NCBI RefSeq assembly: GCF_025318105.1
Contig: NZ_JAOANI010000019.1
Span: forward strand, 463,257-527,256
Direction of reading: 5' to 3'
DNA: 64,000 nucleotides
Source: Venatoribacter pacificus
GTDB lineage: Bacteria > Pseudomonadota > Gammaproteobacteria > Pseudomonadales > Oceanobacteraceae
The notes below the pieces were generated by a model, which saw only the letters and a list, made by a program, of their open reading frames with translations, searched no databases and had not been told where the DNA came from. The position numbers were made by a program, and so were the translations under genes. Of this stretch, positions 63,951 to 64,000 are shown in pieces. How positions within the stretch are numbered: position 1 is the first letter of the stretch; each line of letters starts with the position of its first letter.

Positions 63951-64000
63951 CTAAATTCCATAGTACACCTCCTCTGGTGTTTTGTAGTTGAGTCGTTTTC
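63951..64000 (-). CDS. IS3-like transposase, C-terminal fragment cut by window edge
   Basis: On the minus strand the frame ending at the TAG (63953-63951) reads KRLNYKTPEEVYYGI. The NYKTPEEVYYG ending is typical of IS3-family OrfB/integrase-type transposases, where (L/N)-x-K-T-P-x-E-V precedes the stop. Only 15 residues are visible. It indicates an insertion sequence continuing beyond position 64000. Confidence 0.6.
   Translation of the reverse strand, partial: KRLNYKTPEEVYYGI

Noticed and set aside
1..64000. CRISPR array, tRNA or rRNA genes
   Set aside because: No regularly spaced repeat array or cloverleaf/rRNA-like sequence was seen; the tandem repeats found lie inside a coding gene.

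Overview
The window reads as chromosome of a marine-type gammaproteobacterium. The best guess is an Oceanospirillales relative (Thalassolituus/Oceanobacter-like), but this rests on gene content and order, not on a marker gene. Supporting points are the Pseudomonas-like sdhCDAB-sucAB-lpd-sucCD block divergent from gltA, a YqiJ/YqiK-PspA membrane operon, recCBD, several chemotaxis and c-di-GMP genes, and lipid-oriented genes. The last ~0.8 kb is visibly more A+T-rich and ends in a transposase fragment, so it is accessory DNA.

Layout. 1-12.8 kb, minus strand: a truncated propionyl-CoA synthetase (prpE), then the TCA-cycle block read in the order sdhC, sdhD, sdhA, sdhB, sucA, sucB, lpd, sucC, sucD. 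gltA (13.1-14.4 kb) is divergent from sdhC. 14.5-19.2 kb: a 3-hydroxyisobutyrate dehydrogenase-family reductase, a small helical protein carrying a CheZ-like DxxxQ motif, a MOSC protein, CheV and an EAL-HDOD protein. 19.2-25.4 kb: a lipid/glycerol cluster of an FGGY kinase, a GlpD-like oxidase and an alkyl-DHAP-synthase-like flavoprotein, divergent from an AraC regulator. 25.4-28.1 kb: a TetR regulator, with two clear operators over its own promoter, co-transcribed with an LplT-PlsC fusion.

28.1-34.3 kb is envelope biogenesis: heptosyltransferase I, a UPF0104 membrane protein, and an overlapping GT2-GT39-PAP2 operon. 34.5-40.8 kb holds fabB and a 1640-residue single-chain acyl-CoA carboxylase with a permuted domain order (alpha-CT, helical linker, beta-CT, biotin carboxylase, BCCP). 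40.9-45.9 kb holds a large multi-HAMP chemoreceptor, a PrcB-like lipoprotein between two copies of a 31-bp palindromic repeat, an M19 dipeptidase, and a 263-bp MITE with perfect 18-bp terminal inverted repeats. 45.9-52 kb holds a DUF748 protein with internal tandem repeats and a four-gene operon (RHH-like protein, PspA-like, YqiJ-like, flotillin YqiK-like). 52-62.8 kb holds recC-recB-recD, overlapping by ATGA junctions, and alanine dehydrogenase. The window closes with an unrecognised gene butted against the C-terminus of an IS3-like transposase.

How the genes work together. The first third supplies oxidative central metabolism. The middle couples lipid and fatty-acid chemistry (FabB, fused carboxylase, glycerolipid kinase/oxidases, acyltransferase) to envelope assembly. 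The remainder covers taxis, membrane stress and recombination. The best candidates for undescribed biology are the permuted carboxylase, the kinase/GlpD/AGPS-like ether-lipid cluster, and the CheZ-like protein near cheV.
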